This document shows, in pieces, positions 26,135 through 34,941 of a stretch of DNA of 64,000 bases (its first letter is position 1; every line of letters begins with the position of its first letter). The notes beneath the pieces were generated by a model. It did no database searches, was not told the DNA's origin, and saw only the letters and a list, made by a program, of their open reading frames with translations. The DNA comes from Pontibacter pudoricolor (lineage in GTDB: Bacteria; Bacteroidota; Bacteroidia; Cytophagales; Hymenobacteraceae), in assembly GCF_010092985.1 (NCBI RefSeq), contig NZ_CP048106.1:3751001-3815000 (forward strand). Reading direction: 5' to 3'. Made by a program: the position numbers and the translations under genes.

Positions 26135-26641
26135 AGTGTCAATATCTAATAGTAAAAAAATCTTTAAAGCGTATGCTTCCGCGCTCCACAAGGTACAGGA
26201 CCGGAGCATACTGATTAAACCGTAAAGGCAATGTTTATAATAAGATAATTTGCGTGCGCTAATCGTTACACAACTATAACAGAAATGCAGTGCAGGCGCA
26301 CATGTCGAAGGACAGTCGGGATTTGCTGAGGAAAAAATACCCCGTCCTCTAAAAAGTTATACTTCTAAGATAACCACTGTGTTACAGTAATATGGATAAA
26401 AAATCGATACTACACGTGTAATTGTTGTAAGGCGCTGGAAATCAAACGGGTATATTTAAGGCGTGTTCTGGGGGCTCTCTTAACTATTATTTAACCTTAA
26501 ACTTTAGTTTAAATTTGAATATTGGAGGCAAAAAACAATACCCTGCAGTTAAAACAATTATCCTGCTGCTTACCTTTGTGACGTGCCATGCGCTGTAAAC
26601 TATAAGGCTGGGTATAGTACAAAGGTTTTACAAACTATAGA
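26135..26641. other. gap upstream of the MFS gene
   Basis: About 500 bp with no believable ORF. It holds a TACCTTTG at 26571-26578 as a possible -7 box for the MFS gene and a TTAAACTTTAGTTTAA-type imperfect palindrome near 26500. Confidence 0.35.
26571..26578 (+). promoter_or_regulatory. candidate -7 box for the MFS gene
   Basis: TACCTTTG matches TANNTTTG, 64 bp before the start. The base run 23 positions upstream (GTTA) is only a weak -33. Confidence 0.32.
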
Positions 26642-27913
26642 ATGAAAGATAAGAAGGGGTTGGGAACTATAAAACACGACCCGTACGCAGTGCTCAGGTT
26701 GCCTGAGTTCAGGTTATACATTTCGGCACGCTTATGCATTACGCTGGCCATGCAGATACAGGCCGTTATAGTTGGCTGGCAGATCTATGATATCACCAAA
26801 GACCCGCTATCGCTTGGCCTTATTGGGTTGGTTGAGGCTATTCCATCCATTATTGTATCATTGTATGCGGGTTATTTAGCCGATATGGTGCCGCGCAAAA
26901 AGATCATCATGGTTGTGATATCGATGCTGATGTTGTGCTCTGTGGCGCTGCTTTATTTTACCTTAGATATAAGCAATACAATTGCGCTGTTCGGGGTGCT
27001 GCCTATTTACGTGATCATTTTTATAAGTGGTATTGCACGTGGCTTTATGAATCCGGCCGTGTTTTCGTTTATGCCGCAGCTGGTAACGGGCAAACAACTA
27101 TACGCCAACGCCATTACCTGGAGCAGTACAACGTGGCAGGCCGCATCGTTGGTTGGTCCGGCCATAGGAGGTTTGGTGTATGGCTTTTATGGCATTACAG
27201 CTGCCTATGCCACCGATGCCATACTGGTATTTTTATCGCTGGTGTCTTTTGCGCTGATCGGGGCTAAACCGTTGCCGGAAAATATTAATCCGCAGAACCT
27301 GAAGAAAAGCTTGCGCACTGGTATAAAGTTCGTATTTGGTAACCAGGTTATTCTTAATGCCATTTCGCTGGATATGTTTGCTGTGTTGTTTGGTGGAGCT
27401 GTAGCCTTACTTCCAATTTTTGCTTCTGATATTTTAAAGATTGGTCCCGAAGGTCTTGGGTTTTTGCGTGCAGCGCCAGCAGTAGGTTCTGTAATTATGG
27501 CTGTTTGGATGGCCTATTATCCGATAACTGTGCAGGCCGGCAAAAAAATGCTTTGGTGTGTTGCTGGTTTTGGCGTGAGTCTTATTTTATTCGGTTTCTC
27601 TACCAGCTTCTGGTTCTCGCTGGTAATGCTTATGCTAAGCGGTGCTTTCGATAGCATTAGTGTCATCATCCGCTCTACGCTTATTCACACGCTTACTCCC
27701 GAGTACATGAAAGGCCGTGTATCCTCGGTTAACAGTATTTTTGTGGGTTCGTCTAACGAGATCGGGGCATTCAGGGCAGGTGCCATGGCCAGCTGGCTGG
27801 GCGCGGTGCCGTCGGTTGTGCTGGGTGGTATGATTACCTTAGGTGTGGTAGGCGTTACCGCCTGGAAAGCAGACAAGCTCAGAACCCTGGACCTGGAACC
27901 GCAAACTGCCTGA
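26642..27913 (+). CDS. MFS transporter (EntS/MFS_3-like)
   Basis: 423 residues with about 12 hydrophobic helices. The N-terminal region SARLCITLAMQIQAVIVGWQIYD and the loop ADMVPRKKIIM, with the basic cytoplasmic pattern between helices 2 and 3, fit the MFS_3 group that includes enterobactin exporter EntS. Substrate cannot be told from sequence. Lies between inverted repeat A and bTHX, followed by a bidirectional terminator. Confidence 0.87.
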   Translation: MKDKKGLGTIKHDPYAVLRLPEFRLYISARLCITLAMQIQAVIVGWQIYDITKDPLSLGLIGLVEAIPSIIVSLYAGYLADMVPRKKIIMVVISMLMLCSVALLYFTLDISNTIALFGVLPIYVIIFISGIARGFMNPAVFSFMPQLVTGKQLYANAITWSSTTWQAASLVGPAIGGLVYGFYGITAAYATDAILVFLSLVSFALIGAKPLPENINPQNLKKSLRTGIKFVFGNQVILNAISLDMFAVLFGGAVALLPIFASDILKIGPEGLGFLRAAPAVGSVIMAVWMAYYPITVQAGKKMLWCVAGFGVSLILFGFSTSFWFSLVMLMLSGAFDSISVIIRSTLIHTLTPEYMKGRVSSVNSIFVGSSNEIGAFRAGAMASWLGAVPSVVLGGMITLGVVGVTAWKADKLRTLDLEPQTA

Positions 27914-27945
27914 GCATACCTATAAACTAAACTATAATTAAACAG

Positions 27946-27977
27946 AAACGGCACTACCATAAGGCAGTGCCGTTTTT
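27946..27977. terminator. bidirectional terminator between the MFS gene and bTHX
   Basis: AAACGGCACT (27946-27955) pairs with AGTGCCGTTT (27966-27975), followed by TT on the plus side and preceded by an A-rich stretch. Confidence 0.82.
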
Positions 27978-27980
27978 ATG

Positions 27981-28106
27981 CTACTTGCTTTCTGATTTCT
28001 GAGTTTCAGTGGTTGCTGCAGCTTTTTTGCTTTTGTGCGGGCGTCTGTTGCCATACGTGCCCTTTGTAATTTTGCCTTTTCTGGATTTTTTATCTCCTTT
28101 TCCCAT
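27981..28106 (-). CDS. 30S ribosomal protein THX (bTHX)
   Basis: A 41-residue ORF beginning MGKGDKKSRKGKITKGTYGN and then RRPHKSKK, which is the recognised Bacteroidota THX pattern (GKGDKKSRKGKI, GTYG-RRP). The protein is a small basic subunit of the 30S head. The Ala/Thr/Glu/Ser tail after residue 28 is variable. It reads on the minus strand, with a stop next to the shared terminator. Confidence 0.9.
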   Translation of the reverse strand: MGKGDKKSRKGKITKGTYGNRRPHKSKKAAATTETQKSESK

Positions 28107-28202
28107 AATTGGTTTAGTTAGTTAGCTGATGCATTCTAATACGGGGAATAGATGGCAGTAGGTTATAAGTTTAAACTATAGTTTCGTGGGCACCATTTAT
28201 AG

Positions 28203-29219
28203 TTACTCCAGCAGTATGCGCTGGCGCACTACCTGTTTGCCTGTTGCCGCCGTCAGAAAAAACAAGCCTTTGTATTGTTTCAGATCAGCCATGGGCAGTT
28301 CCAGTAAATGGCGGTCGCTCCTTACAGTTTTAGAATACACTACCCTGCCGGTCATGTCTTTTAGTTGCACAAGGGTTTCGAGGTCAGCTGCGTTACTGAT
28401 GGCGATATTACAATCCCCGTTAAGGCAGGGGTTTGGCACCAGTGCAATTTCTATAGTTTCAGATGCATCCCATGTAACAGCTATAGTATTAGAATAACTT
28501 GTGGTATTATCGAAGTCTACTTGCTTTAAGCGGTAATAGTTCAGGCCTTTCTGAGGAAGCTTATCCGTAAAACTATAGTTTGAAGTAACAGATGTTGTGC
28601 CGCGTCCCTGCACTATAGCTATCGTTTCATAAGTTTTGCCATTCCTGCTGCGTTCCACATCAAAATGACTGTTGTTAATTTCGCTGGCTGTTTCCCACTT
28701 CAGGCTAATGCCGCTTTCTGTAACTTTGCCTTTAAAGCTTGTTAGTTCAACTGGGAGGGGGGTAATATCTCCACACTCAGCATCTTCAGGTAGCCTGAGG
28801 GGTATTTGTTTATTTTGCCTTCCTGGTTCAACATATTCTATAGTCATAGTAAGGGTTCTGTCCTGCCCGGGAGAATCAAACGATTTAGCATTTACTTCTA
28901 TAGTAGCCGATCCAATGATCTCTTCTTCATCTCCAATCTCTATAACTCCGCTACTGCCGTGACTGGGATTGAACCGGATTCTTTCGATTGCAGGACAATC
29001 ATTCTCACCACCTTGGTTTATTTGATAGTCAACAGAGATTATGTATAAGTCTGGGGAGCCGGGCTGGAAAACTATTGAGACATAACCTATAGAAATACAT
29101 GAACCATCGGTATAGTTACACGGAATAGGTTCTTCATTTCCTTGTGCGAATATCTTACCGGGGATCAAGCCAAAAAGTAGTAAGCTAATAAGGAATATTA
29201 AAGGAGTAAACTTTTTCAT
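28203..29219 (-). CDS. secreted protein with T9SS type A sorting domain
   Basis: 338 residues from the Met at 29219, which starts the signal peptide KKFTPLIFLISLLLFGLIPGKIFAQ. The central part carries FKGKVTESGISLKWETASEIN and the fibronectin-like NYSFTDKLPQKGLNYYRLKQVDFDN. The C-terminal 80 residues (from LVPNPCLNGDC) form a type A sorting domain: PNP motif, then a DMTGRVVYSK strand and an ending VVRQRILLE. It should be exported by the T9SS and may be attached to the surface. The function of the mature part is unknown. AACTATAGTT at 28571-28580 lies in the coding part, read as Asn-Tyr-Ser. Confidence 0.85.
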   Translation of the reverse strand: MKKFTPLIFLISLLLFGLIPGKIFAQGNEEPIPCNYTDGSCISIGYVSIVFQPGSPDLYIISVDYQINQGGENDCPAIERIRFNPSHGSSGVIEIGDEEEIIGSATIEVNAKSFDSPGQDRTLTMTIEYVEPGRQNKQIPLRLPEDAECGDITPLPVELTSFKGKVTESGISLKWETASEINNSHFDVERSRNGKTYETIAIVQGRGTTSVTSNYSFTDKLPQKGLNYYRLKQVDFDNTTSYSNTIAVTWDASETIEIALVPNPCLNGDCNIAISNAADLETLVQLKDMTGRVVYSKTVRSDRHLLELPMADLKQYKGLFFLTAATGKQVVRQRILLE

Positions 29220-29739
29220 AGCGTGGGTATTTAGGTACAGTCTCACGTGGCATCAGCTGCATACCCGGCATAAATGGGTAACGAAGTATAATTGCTCTAA
29301 GGCAGAGGGTGGCACTAAGGCCGGCGTAGAGGAGGTGCGTTGCACGTACAACCAGGAGGGTAAAGTTGCCTGGCTTGCGGCTGCCAGGCAAAAACGTGTC
29401 AGGAAAATAATCTGTGGCACAGCCTTCAGCCATACATATGCAACGGCTATATACAGGTGTACGATTGCATTACCTTCACGTTAGATTTACATTGCCCTTT
29501 TTCGTGAAAATAAGTACAAATCAGGTGAATAACGTATAGCACTGCCCCGGGAAACATCTTAGTAAAAAGCTAAACCTTTTTAGTCTTGCTGCTGTTACAA
29601 AAAGATGCCTTAACCTGCTGTGATGCCAGATTTTCAATACCTATAGTTTGCATAAATTATAGGATAGGACTTACTGGATAAACTGCTTCAATAAGTAGGA
29701 GGGTATTCGTAACTTTACACAATTATTAAAAGAAAGAAA
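29220..29739. other. gap between the T9SS cargo gene and uvrA
   Basis: About 500 bp. It holds a 9-bp perfect hairpin TTGCCTGGC / GCCAGGCAA (29366-29374 and 29383-29391), and TAACTTTA at 29710 as a weak -7 box before uvrA. An 82-codon minus ORF over 29185-29433 looks random. No riboswitch class could be assigned. Confidence 0.35.
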
Positions 29740-32595
29740 ATGGCTGCAGCAACGGCATTTCCTGTTGCTGGCAAAGCTGGCGCTACTATGGCAATAACTC
29801 CCGACTACAACATCGACGAACTCGACGCACGTCAGAATATTATTATAAAAGGCGCACGTGTTCATAACCTTAAAAACCTGAGCGTGGCCCTGCCGCGCAA
29901 TCAATTTATAGTTGTTACCGGCCTTTCCGGTTCCGGCAAGTCATCGCTCGCTTTTGATACGTTATATGCCGAAGGGCAGCGCATGTATGTGGAAAGCCTT
30001 AGCTCGTATGCCCGCCAGTTCCTGGGCCGTATGGATAAGCCCGATGTAGATTATATCAAAGGCATCAGCCCGGCCATAGCCATCGAGCAGAAGGTAAGTA
30101 TAAAAAATAACCGCTCTACAGTAGGTACCAGCACCGAAATTTACGATTACCTGAAGCTGCTTTATGCGCGCATTGGCAAGACCATTTCTCCGGTTTCGGG
30201 TGAGGTAGTGAAAAAAGATACTGTAACAGACGTGGTAAACTTTGTTTTCTCTTTAGAAGATGAAGCCCGTGTGATGATACTGGCGCCGCTGTTGCAACAC
30301 AAAGACCGTTCGCTGGCCAAAGAGCTTGACCTGTTGTTACAGAAAGGTTATTCCCGGATTTATGCCAACAGCGAAGTTTACTTTATAGAAGAGCTGCTGG
30401 AGCAGAAAAAGCCCAATCTTGGCAAAGAAGTTTATATCCTTATCGACCGTGCTGTTATCTATAAATCAGACGAAGACCTGCAGTTCAGGATCGCTGACTC
30501 GGTGCAGACTGCTTTCTATGAAGGAAATGGCGAATGCCGCGTAAAATATGGCGATGGCCAGGAACGTGTGTTCTCCGATAAATTTGAGCTGGACGGGATG
30601 GTGTTTGAAGAGCCGTCAGTTAACTTTTTCAGCTTTAACAACCCCTATGGTGCCTGCCAGACCTGCGAAGGTTTTGGCTCAGTGCTTGGCATAGATCCGG
30701 ACCTGGTTATTCCTGATAAAAGCCTGACCGTGTACGAAGGTGCTATCGCGCCCTGGCGTTCCGATAAAATGAACGAATGGCTGCAGCCGCTGGTAAAAAA
30801 CGGCATCCGCTTCGATTTTCCGATTCACCGCCCTTACAACGAGCTTACCGAAGCCGAGCAGGAATTGCTCTGGACGGGTAATAAGTATTTCGAAGGGTTA
30901 AACGATTTCTTCAGGCATATACAGGCACAGACGCATAAAATTCAGTACCGTGTTATGTTGTCGCGTTACCGTGGCCGCACTACCTGCCCTGAGTGCCGTG
31001 GTTCGCGTTTGCGTAAAGATGCCAGCTATGTAAAAGTAAATGGCAAAAGCATAACCGACCTGGTACTCATGCCAATTACACAGGTGCTTTCGTTTTTCAG
31101 GGACATCGAGCTTACAGAGCACGAGCGCAATGTAGCGGACAGGCTTGTAATTGAAGTTGCAAACAGATTAGGGTATTTAGAGCGGGTTGGCTTAGGTTAT
31201 CTTACACTAAACCGGTTATCCAATACACTTTCCGGTGGCGAAAGCCAGCGTATTAATTTGGCGACATCATTGGGTAGTGCACTGGTTGGTTCTATGTACA
31301 TCCTGGATGAGCCAAGTATAGGTTTGCACCCGAAAGACTCGGAACAACTGATCGGCGTGTTGCGCACACTACAGCAATTGGGCAATACCGTTATAGTGGT
31401 GGAGCACGAAGAAGAAATGATGCGTGCCGCAGATCAACTGATCGATATTGGTCCGGAAGCTGGTTCGGGTGGTGGTAACCTGATGTTTCAGGGGACTTTT
31501 GATGAACTTGCTGAGAGAGGAGATACTTACACAGCCAAATACCTGAGCGGCCGCATGGAAGTGCCGGTACCGGCGCAACGCCGTAAGTGGCGCAACGCTA
31601 TCGAACTGATCGGGGCCCGCGAAAACAATCTGAAAAACCTGTCAGTAAAAGTGCCTCTGGGTGTGATGACCGTGGTAACCGGCGTGAGCGGTTCTGGCAA
31701 ATCAACACTTATCAAGAAGATTCTGGCGCCAGCTATGCAAAAGCTCCATGGTTCATCTTCAGAGTCTACCGGAAAGTTTGATAAACTGGCCGGCGATTAC
31801 AACAAGATCAGGCATGTAGAGTTCGTGGACCAGAACCCGATTGGTAAATCGTCGCGCTCTAACCCGGTAACGTATGTGAAAGCGTATGATGCGATCCGTA
31901 CACTTTATGCCGATCAGCCTTTGGCCAAAGCCCGTGGGTTTAAGCCATCGCATTTCTCTTTTAACATTGAGGGCGGCCGTTGCGAAGTTTGCCAGGGCGA
32001 AGGACAGGTAAAAATAGAAATGCAGTTTATGGCCGATATTTACCTGACCTGCGAAAGCTGCCACGGACATCGCTTTAAACAAGATATTCTCGACATCAAG
32101 TATAAAGAGAAGACCATCTCCGAAGTACTGGACATGACCATTGCCGACAGCATCGACTTCTTTGCTGACCAGCCGAAGATCATCGAAAAAATGAGACCCC
32201 TCAATGATGTAGGTTTAGGTTATATCCGGTTAGGGCAGTCGAGTAATACCTTGTCGGGTGGTGAAGCACAGCGCGTAAAACTGGCATCGTTCCTAACAAA
32301 AGGAGCCCAGCCGCACCAGGAAGATATCCTGTTCATTTTTGATGAACCAAGTACCGGCCTTCACTTTCACGATATCAGCAAGCTGCTGACTTCTATAAAT
32401 GCTTTAATTGAAAATGGCAATACAGTAGTCATCATCGAGCACAACATGGATATCATCAAATCCGCAGACTGGATCATAGACCTTGGCCCGGAAGGTGGTA
32501 CGAATGGTGGCTACTTGTTATTTGAAGGTACCCCGGAAGAAATGGCGAAACTGGAAGATAACCACACTGCGCGTTTTCTGAAGGATAAACTATAG
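29740..32595 (+). CDS. uvrA: excinuclease ABC subunit A
   Basis: 951 residues. UvrA finds bulky DNA damage and loads UvrB. Two ABC ATPase units are visible: Walker A GLSGSGKSSLAFDT (first) and GVSGSGKSTLIKK (second), signatures NTLSGGESQRINLA and NTLSGGEAQRVKLA, and Walker B FDEPSTGLH. Zinc-binding pairs CQTCEGFG, CPECRGSR, CEVCQGEG and CESCHGHR are intact. A shorter start at Met17 (29788) would remove only an extra 16-residue leader. The stop codon is part of an AACTATAGTT (32588-32597). Terminator and inverted repeat B follow. Confidence 0.97.
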   Translation: MAAATAFPVAGKAGATMAITPDYNIDELDARQNIIIKGARVHNLKNLSVALPRNQFIVVTGLSGSGKSSLAFDTLYAEGQRMYVESLSSYARQFLGRMDKPDVDYIKGISPAIAIEQKVSIKNNRSTVGTSTEIYDYLKLLYARIGKTISPVSGEVVKKDTVTDVVNFVFSLEDEARVMILAPLLQHKDRSLAKELDLLLQKGYSRIYANSEVYFIEELLEQKKPNLGKEVYILIDRAVIYKSDEDLQFRIADSVQTAFYEGNGECRVKYGDGQERVFSDKFELDGMVFEEPSVNFFSFNNPYGACQTCEGFGSVLGIDPDLVIPDKSLTVYEGAIAPWRSDKMNEWLQPLVKNGIRFDFPIHRPYNELTEAEQELLWTGNKYFEGLNDFFRHIQAQTHKIQYRVMLSRYRGRTTCPECRGSRLRKDASYVKVNGKSITDLVLMPITQVLSFFRDIELTEHERNVADRLVIEVANRLGYLERVGLGYLTLNRLSNTLSGGESQRINLATSLGSALVGSMYILDEPSIGLHPKDSEQLIGVLRTLQQLGNTVIVVEHEEEMMRAADQLIDIGPEAGSGGGNLMFQGTFDELAERGDTYTAKYLSGRMEVPVPAQRRKWRNAIELIGARENNLKNLSVKVPLGVMTVVTGVSGSGKSTLIKKILAPAMQKLHGSSSESTGKFDKLAGDYNKIRHVEFVDQNPIGKSSRSNPVTYVKAYDAIRTLYADQPLAKARGFKPSHFSFNIEGGRCEVCQGEGQVKIEMQFMADIYLTCESCHGHRFKQDILDIKYKEKTISEVLDMTIADSIDFFADQPKIIEKMRPLNDVGLGYIRLGQSSNTLSGGEAQRVKLASFLTKGAQPHQEDILFIFDEPSTGLHFHDISKLLTSINALIENGNTVVIIEHNMDIIKSADWIIDLGPEGGTNGGYLLFEGTPEEMAKLEDNHTARFLKDKL

Positions 32596-32617
32596 TTTGA
32601 ACTATAACCATAACTGT

Positions 32618-32655
32618 AAAAAGCCGCAGTAACTATAGAGTTGCTGCGGCTTTTT
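32618..32655 (+). terminator. terminator after uvrA
   Basis: AAAAAGCCGCAGTAAC (32618-32633) pairs with GTTGCTGCGGCTTTTT (32640-32655), with one mismatch and a 6-base loop, followed by GTTTT. It ends just before inverted repeat B. Confidence 0.9.
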
Positions 32656-32662
32656 GTTTTAC

Positions 32663-33540
32663 CTCACCCCAACCCTCTCCTTTTGAAGAGGGCCCCTACC
32701 CCCAAAACAGGAGAGGGAGTTTTGTAAAAGTCATAATTCTATAGTTCGTATTGCTGGCGCGAGCGTCCTCGCTCGTGACTTTTTATAGTGTTGAGTCTCC
32801 TGACTCTACTGGCCGGCAGGGACAGGTATTGTCTGAACCGGGATTTACAGGATTAATGGATTCTCAGGATTAGGCTACTGCTTTAGTTGATGTTTTCGTT
32901 TTATAGTTACTGTTTTAACCCACCCCTGCCCCTCCCAAGATGGGAATCTCTGATGTTGCTATAGTTGAGGATATCGTTTTATGGTTTCCGTTTGTCATCC
33001 CCCTGCCCCCTTCAAAGGGGGACTTTTCTGCTACTGCTTTTTCAACTTGTCATTTCGACTAGCGGGAGAAATCTGAATTAGCTATAGTTACAGACCAAGA
33101 TCGGACAGGTCGCGACCTGTCCCTACGGAACTATAGCCACGATCAAGCGATGCAACCATAGCCTTTCAATCAACTATAAGGTTAACTATCGAACTGATCG
33201 CAGTCTTTGGGTTGAGCGCCTTGTAGATTTCCGGTGCCGTTAGGCATTTCGAGGAACGAGCAAAGGAAATGTACACCGCGCGATGCCCGAAGGCGGGGCC
33301 TCCCGGCCGTGAGGGCACCAAAGCTAGCTATAGAACGATAGGTAAATAGAGCTCCCAGGATTAGAGGCAGCTATGAAAGAAAAGGCTTGGTTAAGGTAAG
33401 TAGAGACTATAACTATAGAATTCAGATTTCTCACTTTGTTCGAAATGACAAAAGAGAAACTATAGAACGATAGCAGGGCTCTTTCCCCTGTTTTGGGGGT
33501 AGGGGCCCTCGATAAAAGGGGAAGGATGGGAGGGGGTAAA
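32663..33540 (-). repeat. long inverted repeat B, partner of 24857-25708
   Basis: Reverse complement of repeat A with the same order of parts: GGAGAGG-type stem, CGAGCG-TCCT-CGCTCG (32760-32775), GAGTC-TCCT-GACTC (32793-32806), CCCC/GGGG hairpins, the 20-bp palindrome (33103-33122), the 139-bp core (33181-33319) and the CCCTGTTTTGGGGG end. Relative to A it carries an extra stretch of about 50 bp with a GTCATTTCGAC...GAGAAATCTG word near 33048-33080. No ORF of value. Confidence 0.85.
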
Positions 33541-33710
33541 TCCAGAAACTATAGAACAATTAAGATCCCTCACAACTACGCCGGTTCTCTTTGACTCCCG
33601 TCTCAAGAATGCTCGAAATGACAAAGACTTATACACCATAAATTACTAACTTGCCGTAAAGCAGCGGAAGCTGTTAATCCAACTATACATTCATCATCAA
33701 ACTATAAAAC

Positions 33711-34472
33711 ATGAGAAAACGAATTGTTGCCGGAAACTGGAAAATGAACAAGACCTACGAAGAAGCGCTGTCGCTTGTGTCGGAGATCGATAACATGGTG
33801 AAAGACGAAGTAACCGGCGATGTGACTGTAATTGTGGCACCTCCTTTCCCGTTCCTGCAAAGCGTGGGCAAACTTACCCAGGGCAACGACCTGATGCATT
33901 TGGCTGCCCAGAACGTGAGCGAGCACGAAAGTGGCGCTTATACTGGCGAAGTATCGGCAAGCATGCTGAAGTCGGTTGGTACGGAGTATGTGATTATCGG
34001 GCATAGCGAGCGCCGTATGTACCACCACGAAGATGCACAGACACTTTACAAAAAACTAAAAGCAACTATAGCGCAAGGCTTAAAACCAATCTTCTGCTGC
34101 GGCGAACCCCTTGAAGAACGTGACGCGGAGAATCATTTCGAGTATGTAGGCAAGCAGCTGCACGACAGCCTTTCGTACCTGAGCAACGAAGAGTTTGACC
34201 AGGTGGTAGTAGCCTATGAGCCAATCTGGGCGATAGGTACAGGGCGCACAGCCAGCAGCCAGCAGGCACAGGAAATGCACGCGTATATCCGTGAGCAATT
34301 ATCTAAAATGTTTGATGCCGAAGCCGCTTTCAACTGCTCTATCCTATATGGTGGTAGTTGTAACCCGGGCAATGCCAAAGAATTATTCTCACAACCAGAT
34401 GTAGACGGCGGACTTATCGGAGGAGCGTCGCTTAAATCAAGAGATTTTGCCGATATTATTAAATCGTTCTAA
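33711..34472 (+). CDS. tpiA: triosephosphate isomerase
   Basis: 253 residues, normal TIM barrel length. It interconverts dihydroxyacetone phosphate and glyceraldehyde 3-phosphate in glycolysis. Active site: Asn and Lys of AGNWKMNKT, His of IIGHSERR, and the catalytic Glu of AYEPIWAIGTG. The phosphate loops YGGSCNPGN and DGGLIGGASL are intact. Starts with ATG at 33711, 170 bp after inverted repeat B, and ends before a clear terminator. Confidence 0.98.
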   Translation: MRKRIVAGNWKMNKTYEEALSLVSEIDNMVKDEVTGDVTVIVAPPFPFLQSVGKLTQGNDLMHLAAQNVSEHESGAYTGEVSASMLKSVGTEYVIIGHSERRMYHHEDAQTLYKKLKATIAQGLKPIFCCGEPLEERDAENHFEYVGKQLHDSLSYLSNEEFDQVVVAYEPIWAIGTGRTASSQQAQEMHAYIREQLSKMFDAEAAFNCSILYGGSCNPGNAKELFSQPDVDGGLIGGASLKSRDFADIIKSF

Positions 34473-34493
34473 TATTAAAATAGAAGGAACCAG

Positions 34494-34530
34494 AAAGGCT
34501 GCTAATACATTATGTTGGCAGCCTTTTTTG
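34494..34530 (+). terminator. terminator after tpiA
   Basis: AAAGGCTGC (34494-34502) pairs with GCAGCCTTT (34518-34526), then TTTG. Confidence 0.85.
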
Positions 34531-34544
34531 TTGCTGCAAATCGT

Positions 34545-34552
34545 TATCTTTG
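34545..34552 (+). promoter_or_regulatory. candidate -7 box for the DUF6150-like gene
   Basis: TATCTTTG 16 bp before the start codon at 34568. The -33 region (CCTT) is weak, so this is a candidate only. Confidence 0.3.
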
Positions 34553-34567
34553 AGTAAAATGTGAGTT

Positions 34568-34933
34568 ATGCCTATTGTTTTTACTTTCTGGCTGGCACTT
34601 CTGCCTTTTCTTAGTCCTGATGCTCCTGCTCCGGAACCTGCTATAGTTGGCAAGGATTATTGTAGAATTTACGGTTCTGTTTATCTGGAGCGCGATCCAA
34701 AGTATAAGAACAACGCCTCCCATACTGTTTTCCTGGGTGAGGAAGAAGCATTTGCCGATATGGTAGTGTACCGCGAGAACAATAAACTCTTTGCGGATGC
34801 TACAGCTGTTTGGTATATTACACCTAGCAAGGCGTTTGCAGATCACATTTTATATGTAACCGATAACCGAAACCTGGCAGATATAACCGTGCACTTTACA
34901 ACTGTGCGCTCCTTTGCCGCTTGCCGCGAATAA
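34568..34933 (+). CDS. DUF6150-like protein
   Basis: 121 residues with a hydrophobic start (PIVFTFWLALLPFLS), likely a signal peptide. The mature part is a set of short repeats with a YGSVYLERDPKY unit followed by ADMVVYRE, LFADATAVWY, FADHILYVTD, LADITVHF. This internal pattern of FAD/LAD followed by aromatic strands is what I associate with DUF6150, of unknown function. Eight bases separate its stop from the prmA start, so the two genes probably share a transcript. Confidence 0.62.
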   Translation: MPIVFTFWLALLPFLSPDAPAPEPAIVGKDYCRIYGSVYLERDPKYKNNASHTVFLGEEEAFADMVVYRENNKLFADATAVWYITPSKAFADHILYVTDNRNLADITVHFTTVRSFAACRE

Positions 34934-34941
34934 CATATACC

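Noticed and set aside
29185..29433. 82-codon minus ORF upstream of the T9SS cargo gene
   Set aside because: It overlaps the signal peptide start of the real gene and has no family-like features.
29247..29490. Possible riboswitch before the T9SS cargo gene
   Set aside because: One 9-bp hairpin and some GC-rich words are present, but no conserved core of a known class could be placed.
24857..33540. Composite transposon bounded by the inverted repeats
   Set aside because: No transposase or integrase gene lies inside or beside the repeats and the enclosed genes include housekeeping uvrA and bTHX.
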